Positions 35,263 through 44,417 are shown, numbered from the stretch's first letter. The stretch: 64,000 bases of DNA from Lewinellaceae bacterium (GCA_020636435.1 JACJXX010000001.1:930001-994000), one strand, 5' to 3'. The notes: generated by a model from the sequence alone, not told the origin. A program made the numbers and translations.

Positions 35263-37029
35263 TTATTTGGTTTTATTGTAGAATAAATGAGGAAGCTCAT
35301 GATTAGGGCTGGCATCTTCCCGTATTTTGGGAATTCCCATTAATTCGATCTGGAGCTTGCCCTCAGCAAATGCGCTGGCAATATCCATATCTTCAAAAAT
35401 AATGTTGTAAAAACCTTTTGTAAATGCCAGTGCTGCCCTGTCCGGAATGTCGTCTTCCATTCCAATGGCATAATCAACAGCTTCTTTCAATACTTGAGCG
35501 TGGCCATTCGATTGGCAGGCATTGAGCAGTACGCAATGAACTCTGTGTTTTTTACTATCTTCCAGTAGTTTCAATATTTTTGCAATTATGTTCCCGTTCA
35601 CGGGATGTTTCTTATTTACTTTATTTTGAAATAAGAGGCCTTTTTCCTGACTTGAATGAAGAGAAATGTGTAAAATAAAAGGCTTATGTTCCCGAAGGAT
35701 TTCCGGAAGGTTTTCCGCAATAACTGCATATTCATCTTCTATCCGGTAAGAATTCTCCTTTCTTTTTGATTTCAGTATGTCTTTGATTGCATTGACCTCT
35801 TCGCCGAAACGCAATGTTTCCAAACCATCAGGAGCTGCACTAAGAAAAAGGATTGTTTTCTTTGAATTTTCGGTTTCGAGGTCTTTGATGGAAGGGGTTT
35901 CATTTGTTTTTTCCGTTGGCTTCTCAACTGAACCGGCTGCCTCATTTATGTTTGTATACAAAAGGGATTCATTGCTGTTAAGGAACTCTTTTAGGCTGGA
36001 AATGAGGATTTTGTACTCGAATTTGAAATTTTTATCCTCTATTTTTTTAAAGGTCTTCAGCGTTTCTAATCTCGAATGCCATTGTTCAAAATTCAATATG
36101 GTCTTGCTCGATTCTTCCTGATCGGGGATAGTAATTTTTAAATGATTCAATACCTCCCTGACCTTGTTTTCATTGATTAATCCGAAAAGTTCAGCCATTG
36201 TATAGTCCTTTCTCCTTATCTCATTTTTTGTCGTATTGTTTTTAAAAAACTGATAAAAAGGGATAATATTCGCCGACCTCATCCTCGGCTCCTGAACCTC
36301 TTTTACCTCCTGATAGCTTTTATTGATGACTTTTTTTCTAAGTTCGAGAAAAAAATCATGCAAGCTCAGATACGCATGTCTGTTCTCAATACCTTCCTTT
36401 GTCAGCAAAACCAACTCGGAAGTAAAGATACTGGTCAACTTCTCTTTTTTAAATCTGTAAGCGCGTTCATTACTCCCGGAGGAAGTGATCAAAATGACGT
36501 TCTCTAAATTTAATTTGTTAATAGCCAACCCACTAAAATTACAATCCAGAAAAATGATAACTTGCAGGTCTGTTCTCAAGCTCAGAATCTTATTAAGGTC
36601 TCTGATATTCAAAGAATAAGACTCTTCCTCATTATATGTTTCTTTAAAGTTGATGATCAGGTCCTCACTTTTTTCTTTTTTTCTTTTTTTAAAGCCGACA
36701 ACCTGCAGGTATATGATCAGGCTGTCAATACTGTTATCATTTATTGTAGACTGAACTGCTTTTATGAATGCTGTTTTTTCTTCATTGATCAGTACTTCTA
36801 TGTTTTTTTCCAGGATACCGACATCTTCAGATTGAAGGATCTTGATCAATTCCGCCTGCTCTTCCAGCACTTCAGGCAAACCTGGAAACAAAAGATCGTC
36901 TTTCGAACCATTCCTCGTACTGTATTCTTCTCCTACTCCTACGATTATTGCTTTGGTCTTCCGGAAATCGAATTTTTTCTGTAAAGGTTCTAATTCAACG
37001 GTTTCAATAATTTCAAGCTCAAATCCCAT
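35263..37029 (-). CDS. Degenerate caspase-like / EAD-like / CHAT protease, probable gasdermin activator
   Basis: A 588-residue cytoplasmic protein with three parts. Residues about 20-260 resemble a caspase fold (KTKAIIVGVGEEY, VIIFLDCNFSG), but the usual histidine segment reads YLQVVGFKK and lacks His, while Cys163 remains, so this part is probably inactive or a sensor. Residues about 270-352 are a small helical region (MAELFGLINENKVREVLNHL, FEQWHSRLETLKTFKKIED) resembling effector-associated (EAD) adaptor domains. Residues about 390-570 form a CHAT domain with His458 in HISLHSS and Cys505 in LNACQSNG, plus FTKGFYNIIFEDMDIASAF. It is upstream of and nearly contiguous with the gasdermin gene; a role in cleaving it is inferred from known gasdermin operons. 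Confidence 0.82.
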   Translation of the reverse strand: MGFELEIIETVELEPLQKKFDFRKTKAIIVGVGEEYSTRNGSKDDLLFPGLPEVLEEQAELIKILQSEDVGILEKNIEVLINEEKTAFIKAVQSTINDNSIDSLIIYLQVVGFKKRKKEKSEDLIINFKETYNEEESYSLNIRDLNKILSLRTDLQVIIFLDCNFSGLAINKLNLENVILITSSGSNERAYRFKKEKLTSIFTSELVLLTKEGIENRHAYLSLHDFFLELRKKVINKSYQEVKEVQEPRMRSANIIPFYQFFKNNTTKNEIRRKDYTMAELFGLINENKVREVLNHLKITIPDQEESSKTILNFEQWHSRLETLKTFKKIEDKNFKFEYKILISSLKEFLNSNESLLYTNINEAAGSVEKPTEKTNETPSIKDLETENSKKTILFLSAAPDGLETLRFGEEVNAIKDILKSKRKENSYRIEDEYAVIAENLPEILREHKPFILHISLHSSQEKGLLFQNKVNKKHPVNGNIIAKILKLLEDSKKHRVHCVLLNACQSNGHAQVLKEAVDYAIGMEDDIPDRAALAFTKGFYNIIFEDMDIASAFAEGKLQIELMGIPKIREDASPNHELPHLFYNKTK

Positions 37030-37194
37030 TTTCGCTTTTCAGGTTTGATGTTTTGAAAACATAATATGGTTTTAAAGTCCTGATTAGCACAAAATACCTT
37101 TTTTCCGACATTAATAACAGTGCTGCCTCTTTATTTTTTAGGCGGGTCTGTTCCCATTTGACATCCCCCCCACAAACCCCTAACTTTACCCTCA

Positions 37195-38187
37195 ATGATG
37201 CCAAACCTCCAAACCCCCGTCCCCCTACCGGAATACCCCTTCCGGATCAGCTACCAGGACCACATCCTGAGCCTGGGCTCCTGTTTTGCCGAGCACATCG
37301 GGCAGCGGCTGTCCGGTTTTCACTTTTACAGCCTGCTCAACCCTTATGGCATTCTGTACAATCCCTTCTCCATAGCGCAGGGGTTGCAGCGGTTGTTGCA
37401 GGACGCCCCCTTTCAGCAGCGGGAACTGCTGGAACACCAGGGCCTGTGGCACAGCTTCTTCCACCACGGCGCCTTCTCTCATCCCGATCGGGAGGAAGGG
37501 CTGGCCGGCATCAATGCCGCCTACCGGCGGGCGCAGGGCTTCCTGCTCACCGCCAACCGGCTGGTCATCACCATGGGGACGGCTTTTGTGTTCATCTACC
37601 GCCCCTCCGGGGAGGTGGTGGCCAACTGCCACAAGCTGCCGGGCAGCGCTTTCGAGCGCCGCCGCCTCCACCCCCGGGAGGTAATTGCTGCTTTGGAGCC
37701 GGTGCTGTACGAACTCAAGAACCGGCAGCCCGAACTGGAGGTGATCCTCACCGTCAGCCCGGTGCGCCACCTGCGCGACGGGCTGCTGGAAAACCAGCGC
37801 AGCAAGGCCGCCCTGCTGCTGGCCTGCGGGGAGCTCTGCCGGCAGTTGCCCTTCGCCCATTACTTCCCCTCCTACGAGATCGTGATGGACGAGCTGCGCG
37901 ACTACCGCTTCTACGCCGCCGACATGATCCATCCCTCGGCCGTGGCCATCGACTATATCTGGCAGCGCTTCGGCGAGGCCTTCTTCGACGAGCCTACCCA
38001 GCAGCTGATGCAACGCATCAATAAAGTCCTCATCGCCAGCCGGCACCGCCCTTTTCATCCTTCCTCGGAGCCTCACCAGTTGTTCCTCCGCCAGCAACTG
38101 GAGATCATTGCTCAACTGGAGCGGGAATTCCCCTTCCTGAATATGAACCGGGAACGGGAGGCTTTTCGGGCGCAGTTGGTGGGGTGA
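37195..38187 (+). CDS. GSCFA domain protein
   Basis: A 330-residue protein with the name-giving motif LSLGSCFAEHIG near residue 27, followed by NPYGILYNPFSIAQGL and the later PSYEIVMDELRDYRFY and DMIHPSAVAIDYIW. The family is SGNH-hydrolase-like and widespread in Bacteroidota, with a suggested role in acyl or polysaccharide ester chemistry that is not established. ATG at 37195 and 37198 are both possible starts. It is GC-rich, in contrast to the adjacent gasdermin genes, and divergent from them. Confidence 0.87.
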   Translation: MMPNLQTPVPLPEYPFRISYQDHILSLGSCFAEHIGQRLSGFHFYSLLNPYGILYNPFSIAQGLQRLLQDAPFQQRELLEHQGLWHSFFHHGAFSHPDREEGLAGINAAYRRAQGFLLTANRLVITMGTAFVFIYRPSGEVVANCHKLPGSAFERRRLHPREVIAALEPVLYELKNRQPELEVILTVSPVRHLRDGLLENQRSKAALLLACGELCRQLPFAHYFPSYEIVMDELRDYRFYAADMIHPSAVAIDYIWQRFGEAFFDEPTQQLMQRINKVLIASRHRPFHPSSEPHQLFLRQQLEIIAQLEREFPFLNMNREREAFRAQLVG

Positions 38188-38202
38188 AGGGTTTGTTGTT
38201 TA

Positions 38203-38250
38203 ATGGAACGCGGATTTGTACGGATGCGGCGGATTAGCGCAGATTTGGGA
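38203..38250. repeat. Dispersed GCGGAT-type repeat, second copy
   Basis: TGGAACGCGGATTTGTACGG followed by ATGCGGCGGATTAGCGCAGA and TTTGGGAGG matches the order of pieces at 30555-30650. It lies just after the GSCFA stop codon. Confidence 0.6.
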
Positions 38251-38303
38251 GGCTAATGGCCAGTGGCTATTCTGAACCAGTTGTCGAAGCAACGTAGTAT
38301 ATT

Positions 38304-38750
38304 GTGCGGATCATTTTGGGGCTGAATGAATACTACCGGATTTATGACGACTTTAGTCAGGTATTCCGGGCGCCCTACCTCGGGCCGGCCCTGGCCTACT
38401 ACAACAATGAGTTCACCATGGGCGCGCTGAACGACACCCTCACCACTTTGCTGATCCAGGACATAGGGCTGGTGCAGCCCAAGTACATCATACAGGACAG
38501 CCTGCGCCAGAACATCATCGATTTCCCCGGACACCCCATCAACGCCTCCGGGCCGCTCACGGTAGAAGGATTGGCGCCCGGCGCATTACTTGAGCTCTAT
38601 GCCCCCGATGGCCGCCGCCTGAGCCGGGTGCGGGCCTTAGGAGAAACGATGCAATGGCCGGTGGAAGGGCTGGCTCCTGGGCTGTACGTCCTGAAAATTG
38701 GGAGTGGAGCTTTTCGGACGGTGAAAAAAGTGGTGGTCAAAGGGTACTGA
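38304..38750 (+). pseudogene. Remnant of a T9SS-secreted alpha/beta-hydrolase-like protein
   Basis: The frame has no signal peptide and is blocked by TAG just upstream (38295-38297). The first ~75 residues (YDDFSQVFRAPYLGPALAYY, QPKYIIQDSLRQNIIDFPGH) look like the lid region of secreted Bacteroidota lipase/peptidase-type hydrolases, but the catalytic parts are missing. The sequence then jumps to a complete T9SS sorting domain (LTVEGLAPGALLELYAPDG ... VVKGY). It is best read as a decayed gene with loss of the N-terminus and an internal deletion. A short functional secreted protein is unlikely without a signal peptide. Confidence 0.65.
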
Positions 38751-38774
38751 ACCACTGCCCTTCCGGCTCTTCGA

Positions 38775-38822
38775 AAGTGAAATTTTCCGCCTGGCAATTT
38801 ATGCAGGCGGGGAATTTCACTT
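38775..38822. terminator. Near-perfect 19-bp-arm hairpin before lnt
   Basis: AAGTGAAATTTTCCGCCTG at 38775-38793 pairs with CAGGCGGGGAATTTCACTT at 38804-38822 with one or two mismatches and a 10-base loop. It lies between the T9SS remnant and lnt. It could terminate upstream transcription or shape the lnt leader; there is no T-tract. Confidence 0.65.
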
Positions 38823-38891
38823 TACACACTCCAGGCCTGGAAGAATGGCCGAAAATTCATAAACTTGTGGGGTGAAATTCAGCCGATTACT

Positions 38892-40673
38892 ATGAAGAAC
38901 AACATACGCGTCCCTTCGATTGTCGTTTTGGCCGTCCTCAGCATCTGGATGGCCGCCGATATGTGGGGGCGGAACAATGTGGAGCTACTGTGGGGATACC
39001 GGCCCCTGGTCTTTTTCCTGGCGACCTGGGGAGTTTTGGTGTTGCTGTTTGAGCAGCGCTTCTCCGCCTCCCCCAACCGCCTGAGGTGGCTGGGGCTGTC
39101 CACCCTGAGCGGCGTATTGCTGGGGGTGGGCTTTCCGGACATCCTGCCCGTGCCCTTCCTGATGTTCATCGGTTTTGTGCCCCTGCTGATCGTAGAACGG
39201 GAGATTGCCCAGGATTGGGGCAAGGCCGACCGCTGGGAGGTATTCAAATTTGCCTATCATACCTTTGTCCTCTGGAACATCATCGCCACCTACTGGGTAG
39301 CCAACACAGCCTTTATTGCCGGTTTCTTCGCCATCTGGGTGAATGCGCTGCTGATGAGCATCCCTTTTGTGGTGTTCCACCAATCCAGGCAGGCCATGCC
39401 CCGCCTGGGCTACCTGGCCTTTATCGCCTATTGGCTCACTTTTGAGTACGTCCATTTGCAGTGGGAGCTGACCTGGCCGTGGCTGACTGTAGGCAACAGC
39501 TTTGCAGAGTACCCGTCTCTGGTGCAATGGTATGAATACACCGGCGTTTTTGGCGGCGGGCTTTGGATATTGCTGGCCAATGTTTGGGCATTGAAACTCT
39601 GGGATGCTTTTCGCAGCGGGCAACAACCGGCATTGTGGCCGGCTCTTCGCCTGGCGGCCTGGGTTGTCGTGCCGGCCCTGATTTCGCTGGGCCTGTATTA
39701 CAATTACCAGGAAAAAGGGGTGGAACGGGAAGTGGTGGTGGTGCAGCCCAACTTCGAGCCGCATTACGAAAAATTTGAACGGGTGCCGGAGAGCGAGCAG
39801 ATTGCCCGCTTCCTGGAACTGTCCAAACAGCAGGTAGATGAAAACACGGACTACCTCGTCTTTCCTGAGACCAGCTTCGGCCTGGTGGAAACCAGCCAGA
39901 TCAACTCCTTTCCGGCGGTGCAGCGCATCCGGGAGGCCTTCCGGGATGATCCCCGGCTGAAGATTGTCACCGGCATCGACGCCTATCACATCTTCCGGCC
40001 CGGCGAACCCCGCACCCAGGCAGTGCGGGAGCAGGTGCGCCGCCCGGGAGACACCATGTTCTACGAAATCCTCAACGCCGCCATACAGATCGAGCCCGGC
40101 AACCCGGAAGTGCCCCTTTACCGCAAATCCAAACTGGTGCCCGGCCCTGAAATCCTGCCTTACCGCCGCATTTTTTTCTTTATGAAACCACTGATCGATA
40201 AGCTGGAAGGGACGACGGCGGGCGTGGGCACCCAACCCGAGCGTTCCGTACTGAGCAGCGACGCCGGCAAGGTGGCGCCGGTTATTTGTTACGAATCGGT
40301 ATTCGGAGAGTACGTCACAGGGTACATCAAAAAAGGCGCTCAGGCCATCTTCATCATGACCAACGACGGCTGGTGGGACAATACCGCCGGCCACCGCCAG
40401 CACCTGCATTTTGCTTCCCTGCGCGCCATCGAAACGCGGCGCGACATCGCCCGCTCCGCCAATACGGGCATTTCCGCCTTTATCAACCAGCGGGGCGATA
40501 TCCTGCAACCTACCCGCTACGATGAGCCCGTTGCCATCAAGGGCAATATCCGCTTCAACGACGCCATTACTTTCTACGTGCTGTGGGGCGACGCCATCGC
40601 CAGGGTGGCCGTGTTCACCGCCATCCTGCTGCTGCTGAACACTTTTGTGCGAAGCCGGATGAAGGTTGTTTGA
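38892..40673 (+). CDS. lnt: Apolipoprotein N-acyltransferase
   Basis: A 593-residue inner-membrane enzyme that adds the third acyl chain to the N-terminal cysteine of lipoproteins. Six to eight membrane helices cover residues 1-250, followed by a nitrilase-fold catalytic domain with the triad segments VFPETSFGLVE (Glu), YRKSKLVPGPE (Lys) and APVICYESVFGEY (Cys). The ATG at 38892 (MKNNIRVPS) is chosen over an upstream extension at 38865. Lipoproteins in the window (GIN-domain protein, GH29 fucosidase) would be among its substrates. Confidence 0.92.
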   Translation: MKNNIRVPSIVVLAVLSIWMAADMWGRNNVELLWGYRPLVFFLATWGVLVLLFEQRFSASPNRLRWLGLSTLSGVLLGVGFPDILPVPFLMFIGFVPLLIVEREIAQDWGKADRWEVFKFAYHTFVLWNIIATYWVANTAFIAGFFAIWVNALLMSIPFVVFHQSRQAMPRLGYLAFIAYWLTFEYVHLQWELTWPWLTVGNSFAEYPSLVQWYEYTGVFGGGLWILLANVWALKLWDAFRSGQQPALWPALRLAAWVVVPALISLGLYYNYQEKGVEREVVVVQPNFEPHYEKFERVPESEQIARFLELSKQQVDENTDYLVFPETSFGLVETSQINSFPAVQRIREAFRDDPRLKIVTGIDAYHIFRPGEPRTQAVREQVRRPGDTMFYEILNAAIQIEPGNPEVPLYRKSKLVPGPEILPYRRIFFFMKPLIDKLEGTTAGVGTQPERSVLSSDAGKVAPVICYESVFGEYVTGYIKKGAQAIFIMTNDGWWDNTAGHRQHLHFASLRAIETRRDIARSANTGISAFINQRGDILQPTRYDEPVAIKGNIRFNDAITFYVLWGDAIARVAVFTAILLLLNTFVRSRMKVV

Positions 40674-41027
40674 CCCCACGGGGGAGTAAGCCATAAAGTC
40701 ATTCTTCTTCCGGTCTTGCTTTTCTCATTAATTTGAGTGCATAGAGGAAGTCATTATGTAAATCATATTACTGGACATTTCGGTGCTATTGTTTACCAGA
40801 AGGGAGTATTTTTCACCCAGCTGAGGAACAAGGACGGGCGGTGTATCAGAACGGTAAAGGAATCACAAATGTCCATTAGTGTAAATGTAGATATTTGGAC
40901 CAACTTAAACTTTTCCGTAGACGACCAATCTGTTAGGCGCATGCAGGCGGAAAAGAGCATCTCAAGTGTTTTATCTTTGGCGTTTGATAGCCCTATTGTC
41001 AATTTTGAGTTATATGGGTTGATCTTT
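40674..41027. other. Intergenic region between lnt and the SIR2-like gene
   Basis: A 354-bp stretch between convergent genes. An open frame at 40737-41069 runs through it but overlaps the SIR2 gene end, is cysteine-poor and patternless, and is not accepted as a gene. Composition shifts here from GC-rich to AT-rich, so one boundary of the AT-rich island lies in this region. No clear repeat or att site was seen. Confidence 0.5.
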
Positions 41028-43238
41028 TCAGGTATTTTTCATTTTTTCGAACTTACTCTTTTTACCTAATAAATATTTAACCCGGTTAGAAACATCCTTC
41101 TGGGTTATTATCTGAGAACTATTGGGAGTATTTTGCCTTTCCGATTTGATATGATAGGCTGCAAATGTTTCAAGAATGACCTTTGAGTCCTTACAATCAA
41201 GTATCACTGGGAGGATATAGGTTGAGCGCAAACGCCGGGTGAAGTAAATACTCTTTACTGGTTTCAGGATACCTTTATCGCCTTTCTTAAGAAAAATGGT
41301 CAAGTGTTGGTTATGTTCCCACCACCTTAATGTAAGAATCTCATGATGCTTGCAGCAAGTTTTCAGCCTTTTATCTAATATATTCTCAAAAGCCGTATCT
41401 GCAATGATAATTCTGACTTCTTTACCTTTTAAAAACTTTTTGTCGATCTTATTGATCAGCCATTCACCTGTTTCTGCAATAATAAGCATTACGTCCCACT
41501 GAGATGAATGCCGGCCCCAAGCTGGAGCCTCAAATAAATAGTTCGTAAAATAATCTAATGCTAAATGTGTACTCAGGACAATAGGGTTAGAGAACACATT
41601 GTCATAAATACTATTGTGTTTGACATGGATTTCAGTATCTTCATCATTCCTGAGCATCTTTAAAGACTTAAAAAAAAGTTCTTTATTTTTTCCTTTCTTC
41701 AGCCTGCCTGCCAGCCTGTCTGAAAGTAAGTTGCCTTGAGTCAATTTTTCCTCATATAGTCTTGGGATATACTTATTTTCAAATTTTTTCCTCCCAAAGG
41801 TTAATTTAAGGGATTTTGAGAGTTTTTTTGTTTTTGCAGTCAGTGCTTCCCTAGAATATCCAATATCTTTCAGGCCCAGTTTTTTACAAACAGTAATCAA
41901 ACTAGGCTTATTTCCTGACTTCATCTCCTCACAATATTCAGAATAATATTTTCCAAACCTATCTCTCGCCAATTGGTTGACATTCAGGAACCCTTTGTAC
42001 TTTGCGATAGACAAAGCCAACTCAATGTACATTCTATCCTTTAAATAAAGAAGAACCTCTTCCTTGCTTTTCAATTTTCCCGGCTTATCCTCAAAGAGGG
42101 CGGAAATGAGTTTATGTCTAATTATATTTCTGGGACTGAATTTATCCTCGAAGTTATTTTCAATAAATTCCCATAATCTAAGCATCCAGTCATTAAGATT
42201 TAGCCTTCCGGTATTTTCCGATGGGTTCCTTTTGACTTCAAAGGGATTGTTGAATGAGATTGCCTTATTTTTGAATGTATCTTTCAGTTTTTGGTCGATT
42301 TCGGGCAATTGAGTATTGAAATGATAAATGCTTGAATTCTTGGGCAGATATTCTTTCAAGATGTGATTGAATTCAAAACTTTGCATTTTAAACCCAATAA
42401 CAATTAGGTTTACTGGTATAGAATGTAGCATGGTCGTTTCCCTTTTTTCCTCAATTGCTTCAAATTCTTCGACTGATGTAGCTCCCGAAACCAATAATTT
42501 CAGAATGTATTCAATATCTGCAGGTAATCCGAAGTAATCCTCTCCTGTGAACCGCATAGTGGACTTGTGGCTGACTGTGCCATGTGGTTTTATGTAAACC
42601 GGAGACCTTATTCTCCCGTCAGCTAGTATTTGGGGAAGAATCTGCTGGACGTCTCCATCCGAGATTATCTTGAAATACTCCCCATGTAACAATTCGTCTT
42701 CAATACTTTGATCTAAAAGTTCATCAAAATTGAAATTTATTATAGCATCGACAAACCGATGCTTAAACAAATGTGCCAGTATCTCGTAACATAAGCTGGG
42801 GTAATGTTTGTGGTTGTATAATTTGTAGATTTCATCGACTAATTTTTTGGGCCGGAGTTTACTGATCGCTAACAATATTGTTTCAAAGTCATCAGGTTCC
42901 AGCCTATAAACCTTGGACAGTTTATCTATCTCCAACTCAATCAACTCTGAGATGTCTTTAAACTTGTCAAGGAGTATAGAAGCCGCTTGCCGTCCTAATG
43001 GGATTTGGTTTGACGCATTAAAACTCGCGCCCGCTCCTACGATTACGATTAACCGTTGAGGCGAATGTTCCAAGTTTTTGGGTATTTTTTTATTCAAAAA
43101 TATCCCATTTACGACCTGGCTTTCCAAGATATCTCTACCTTGGTTCCTATCTATTAGGTCTCTTAATGATGAATTGGCTAGGTTGAGGGACAATTTACTT
43201 GCCAGTTCATCTAACAGTCTTTTTTCTTCTGGCTTCAT
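41028..43238 (-). CDS. SIR2-like protein, candidate NAD-consuming defence effector
   Basis: A 736-residue protein. Residues about 60-330 match the SIR2-like fold: the dinucleotide motif VIVGAGASFNASNQ (68-72 GAGAS), AIINFNFDELLD (Asn168/Asn170/Asp172), KPHGT (His219) and NLIVIGFKMQSFEFNHIL. The middle (about 340-560) is Lys-rich and helical, and the last ~170 residues (EVRIIIADTAF, WEHNQHLTIFLKKGDKG, SIYFTRRLRSTYILPVILDC) have a spacing reminiscent of a degenerate phospholipase-D-like domain. SIR2 domains of this type often deplete NAD+ during phage infection; that role is inferred. The gene is very AT-rich (16 of 60 G/C at 41641) compared with neighbours, consistent with transfer. There are no clear partner genes. 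Confidence 0.78.
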   Translation of the reverse strand: MKPEEKRLLDELASKLSLNLANSSLRDLIDRNQGRDILESQVVNGIFLNKKIPKNLEHSPQRLIVIVGAGASFNASNQIPLGRQAASILLDKFKDISELIELEIDKLSKVYRLEPDDFETILLAISKLRPKKLVDEIYKLYNHKHYPSLCYEILAHLFKHRFVDAIINFNFDELLDQSIEDELLHGEYFKIISDGDVQQILPQILADGRIRSPVYIKPHGTVSHKSTMRFTGEDYFGLPADIEYILKLLVSGATSVEEFEAIEEKRETTMLHSIPVNLIVIGFKMQSFEFNHILKEYLPKNSSIYHFNTQLPEIDQKLKDTFKNKAISFNNPFEVKRNPSENTGRLNLNDWMLRLWEFIENNFEDKFSPRNIIRHKLISALFEDKPGKLKSKEEVLLYLKDRMYIELALSIAKYKGFLNVNQLARDRFGKYYSEYCEEMKSGNKPSLITVCKKLGLKDIGYSREALTAKTKKLSKSLKLTFGRKKFENKYIPRLYEEKLTQGNLLSDRLAGRLKKGKNKELFFKSLKMLRNDEDTEIHVKHNSIYDNVFSNPIVLSTHLALDYFTNYLFEAPAWGRHSSQWDVMLIIAETGEWLINKIDKKFLKGKEVRIIIADTAFENILDKRLKTCCKHHEILTLRWWEHNQHLTIFLKKGDKGILKPVKSIYFTRRLRSTYILPVILDCKDSKVILETFAAYHIKSERQNTPNSSQIITQKDVSNRVKYLLGKKSKFEKMKNT

Positions 43239-43690
43239 TGGATTTTAGGTTTAGTGGAGAACTAATCAATTTAAATGTCTCTACAAGGTTTCTTCAGGCG
43301 TTTGGATAGGAACCGGCCTTAAATTAAAGGAGGCTAACCACTCTCGGCATTCAATCTTGGATATATGCCTCATTATATATGGCACTCATTTAGGTATAAC
43401 CGGTACCCAGGGTATTCAATCAATGATCTTCGGCGTATTGTCGTTGCTGCTCCCCTTCTTGTGGGATCGTCAGTGTAGAAATTTCAATATTTTCATATGT
43501 GTTTAGCGATTGTGATTCCACTGCCAGGACCGCCCGAAGGGCCAACACACCGTAGCACGGGGCACCATATTTTCTGTAACCTTAGATTAGAAGGTTTAAG
43601 TTTTCATGCAAAAAGGGCTTGAATGACGATAAGACATTGTTAAAGATAAGTAATAATTAGCTTTGGAACACCTTTTTCCACCATAATTTT
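43239..43690. other. Intergenic region upstream of the SIR2-like gene
   Basis: About 450 bp of mixed composition with no supported gene. The TTTAGG-like fragment near 43245 precedes the SIR2 start. No direct repeats marking an insertion boundary were recognised. Confidence 0.5.
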
Positions 43691-43695
43691 ATCCT

Positions 43696-43724
43696 AAAAA
43701 AGGGGCAGCGTTTCCGCTGCCCCT
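43696..43724 (-). terminator. Rho-independent terminator (minus strand)
   Basis: A perfect stem AGGGGCAGCG / CGCTGCCCCT with a 4-base loop, followed on the minus strand by a run of Ts (AAAAAA at 43696-43701 on the plus strand). It is well placed to end transcription from the membrane-TPR genes at 43812-45294. Confidence 0.88.
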
Positions 43725-43811
43725 AACCATGTGGATTGTTTCATCAATAAAAATGATTGGGAGCAAAAAAGATTTTCCACGCCGGCGCCGGCCCGGAACA
43801 CCTTCGGTGGC

Positions 43812-44417
43812 TTACCGCATCTTCGGCCGCCGCCGCTTGCCGCCCGGCCGTATGGCGCCGCCTTTGCCGCCCATCTGGGTGTGTTTCGCCTGCCCGCGGT
43901 TGGAGAAGGCTTTTTCAAACTGTTTGAACTGCTCTTTGATGTTGGGCTCGGTGATCTTGCACTGCTTGGCGTTGCGGAAGTGCAGCTCGGCTTGTTTCCA
44001 CTTGCCCTTGGAGGCGGCGATGTTCGCCAGTTGCAACTGCAGCATGGCCCTTTCATTATCGGATGGCACTTCGACCGCTTCGGCTTTGCGCAGCCACATC
44101 TCGCCTTCTTCCACATCCTTGCGCGCCAGAGCGATCGACCCTTTGATCATGTAGTAATAGGCGCGGTTGGTGGAGTAGAGCCAGTTCGGCTTGAGCGTGA
44201 GGTTCAGCCGTTTTTCCGACCCGTCGAAGTCGGAGTTTTGCATCATCACCGCTGCCGACTGTATGGTGCCCAGAAAGATGTAGGACAACAGCAGGGCAAT
44301 GCCTGCCAAAACAAACCAAATGCCGTACCAGACCCCGAAAGCAATCCAGAGCGCCGTGCCGCCGATCAGCCCTACTGCTATGAGGGCAAATTTCAGGTAT
44401 ATATTTATGGTGAACAT
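43812..44417 (-). CDS. Two-helix membrane protein with TPR-like tail and basic C-terminus
   Basis: A 201-residue protein. Two membrane helices at the N-terminus (LKFALIAVGLIGGTALWIAF, GIWFVLAGIALLLSYIFLG) are followed by about 110 residues of TPR-like helices (NRAYYYMIKGSIALARKDVE, AMLQLQLANIAASKGKWKQA) and a Gly/Lys/Arg-rich tail (GGKRRRPKMR). It resembles the next gene in size, order of elements and motif LKPNWLYSTNRAYYY, so the two are paralogues. The function is unknown. Confidence 0.72.
   Translation of the reverse strand: MFTINIYLKFALIAVGLIGGTALWIAFGVWYGIWFVLAGIALLLSYIFLGTIQSAAVMMQNSDFDGSEKRLNLTLKPNWLYSTNRAYYYMIKGSIALARKDVEEGEMWLRKAEAVEVPSDNERAMLQLQLANIAASKGKWKQAELHFRNAKQCKITEPNIKEQFKQFEKAFSNRGQAKHTQMGGKGGAIRPGGKRRRPKMR

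Noticed and set aside
38985..40694. Minus-strand open frame opposite lnt
   Set aside because: lnt has full catalytic motifs; the opposite frame is compositionally biased and featureless.
40737..41069. 110-codon frame between lnt and the SIR2-like gene
   Set aside because: It overlaps the end of the SIR2 gene and shows no recognisable pattern.
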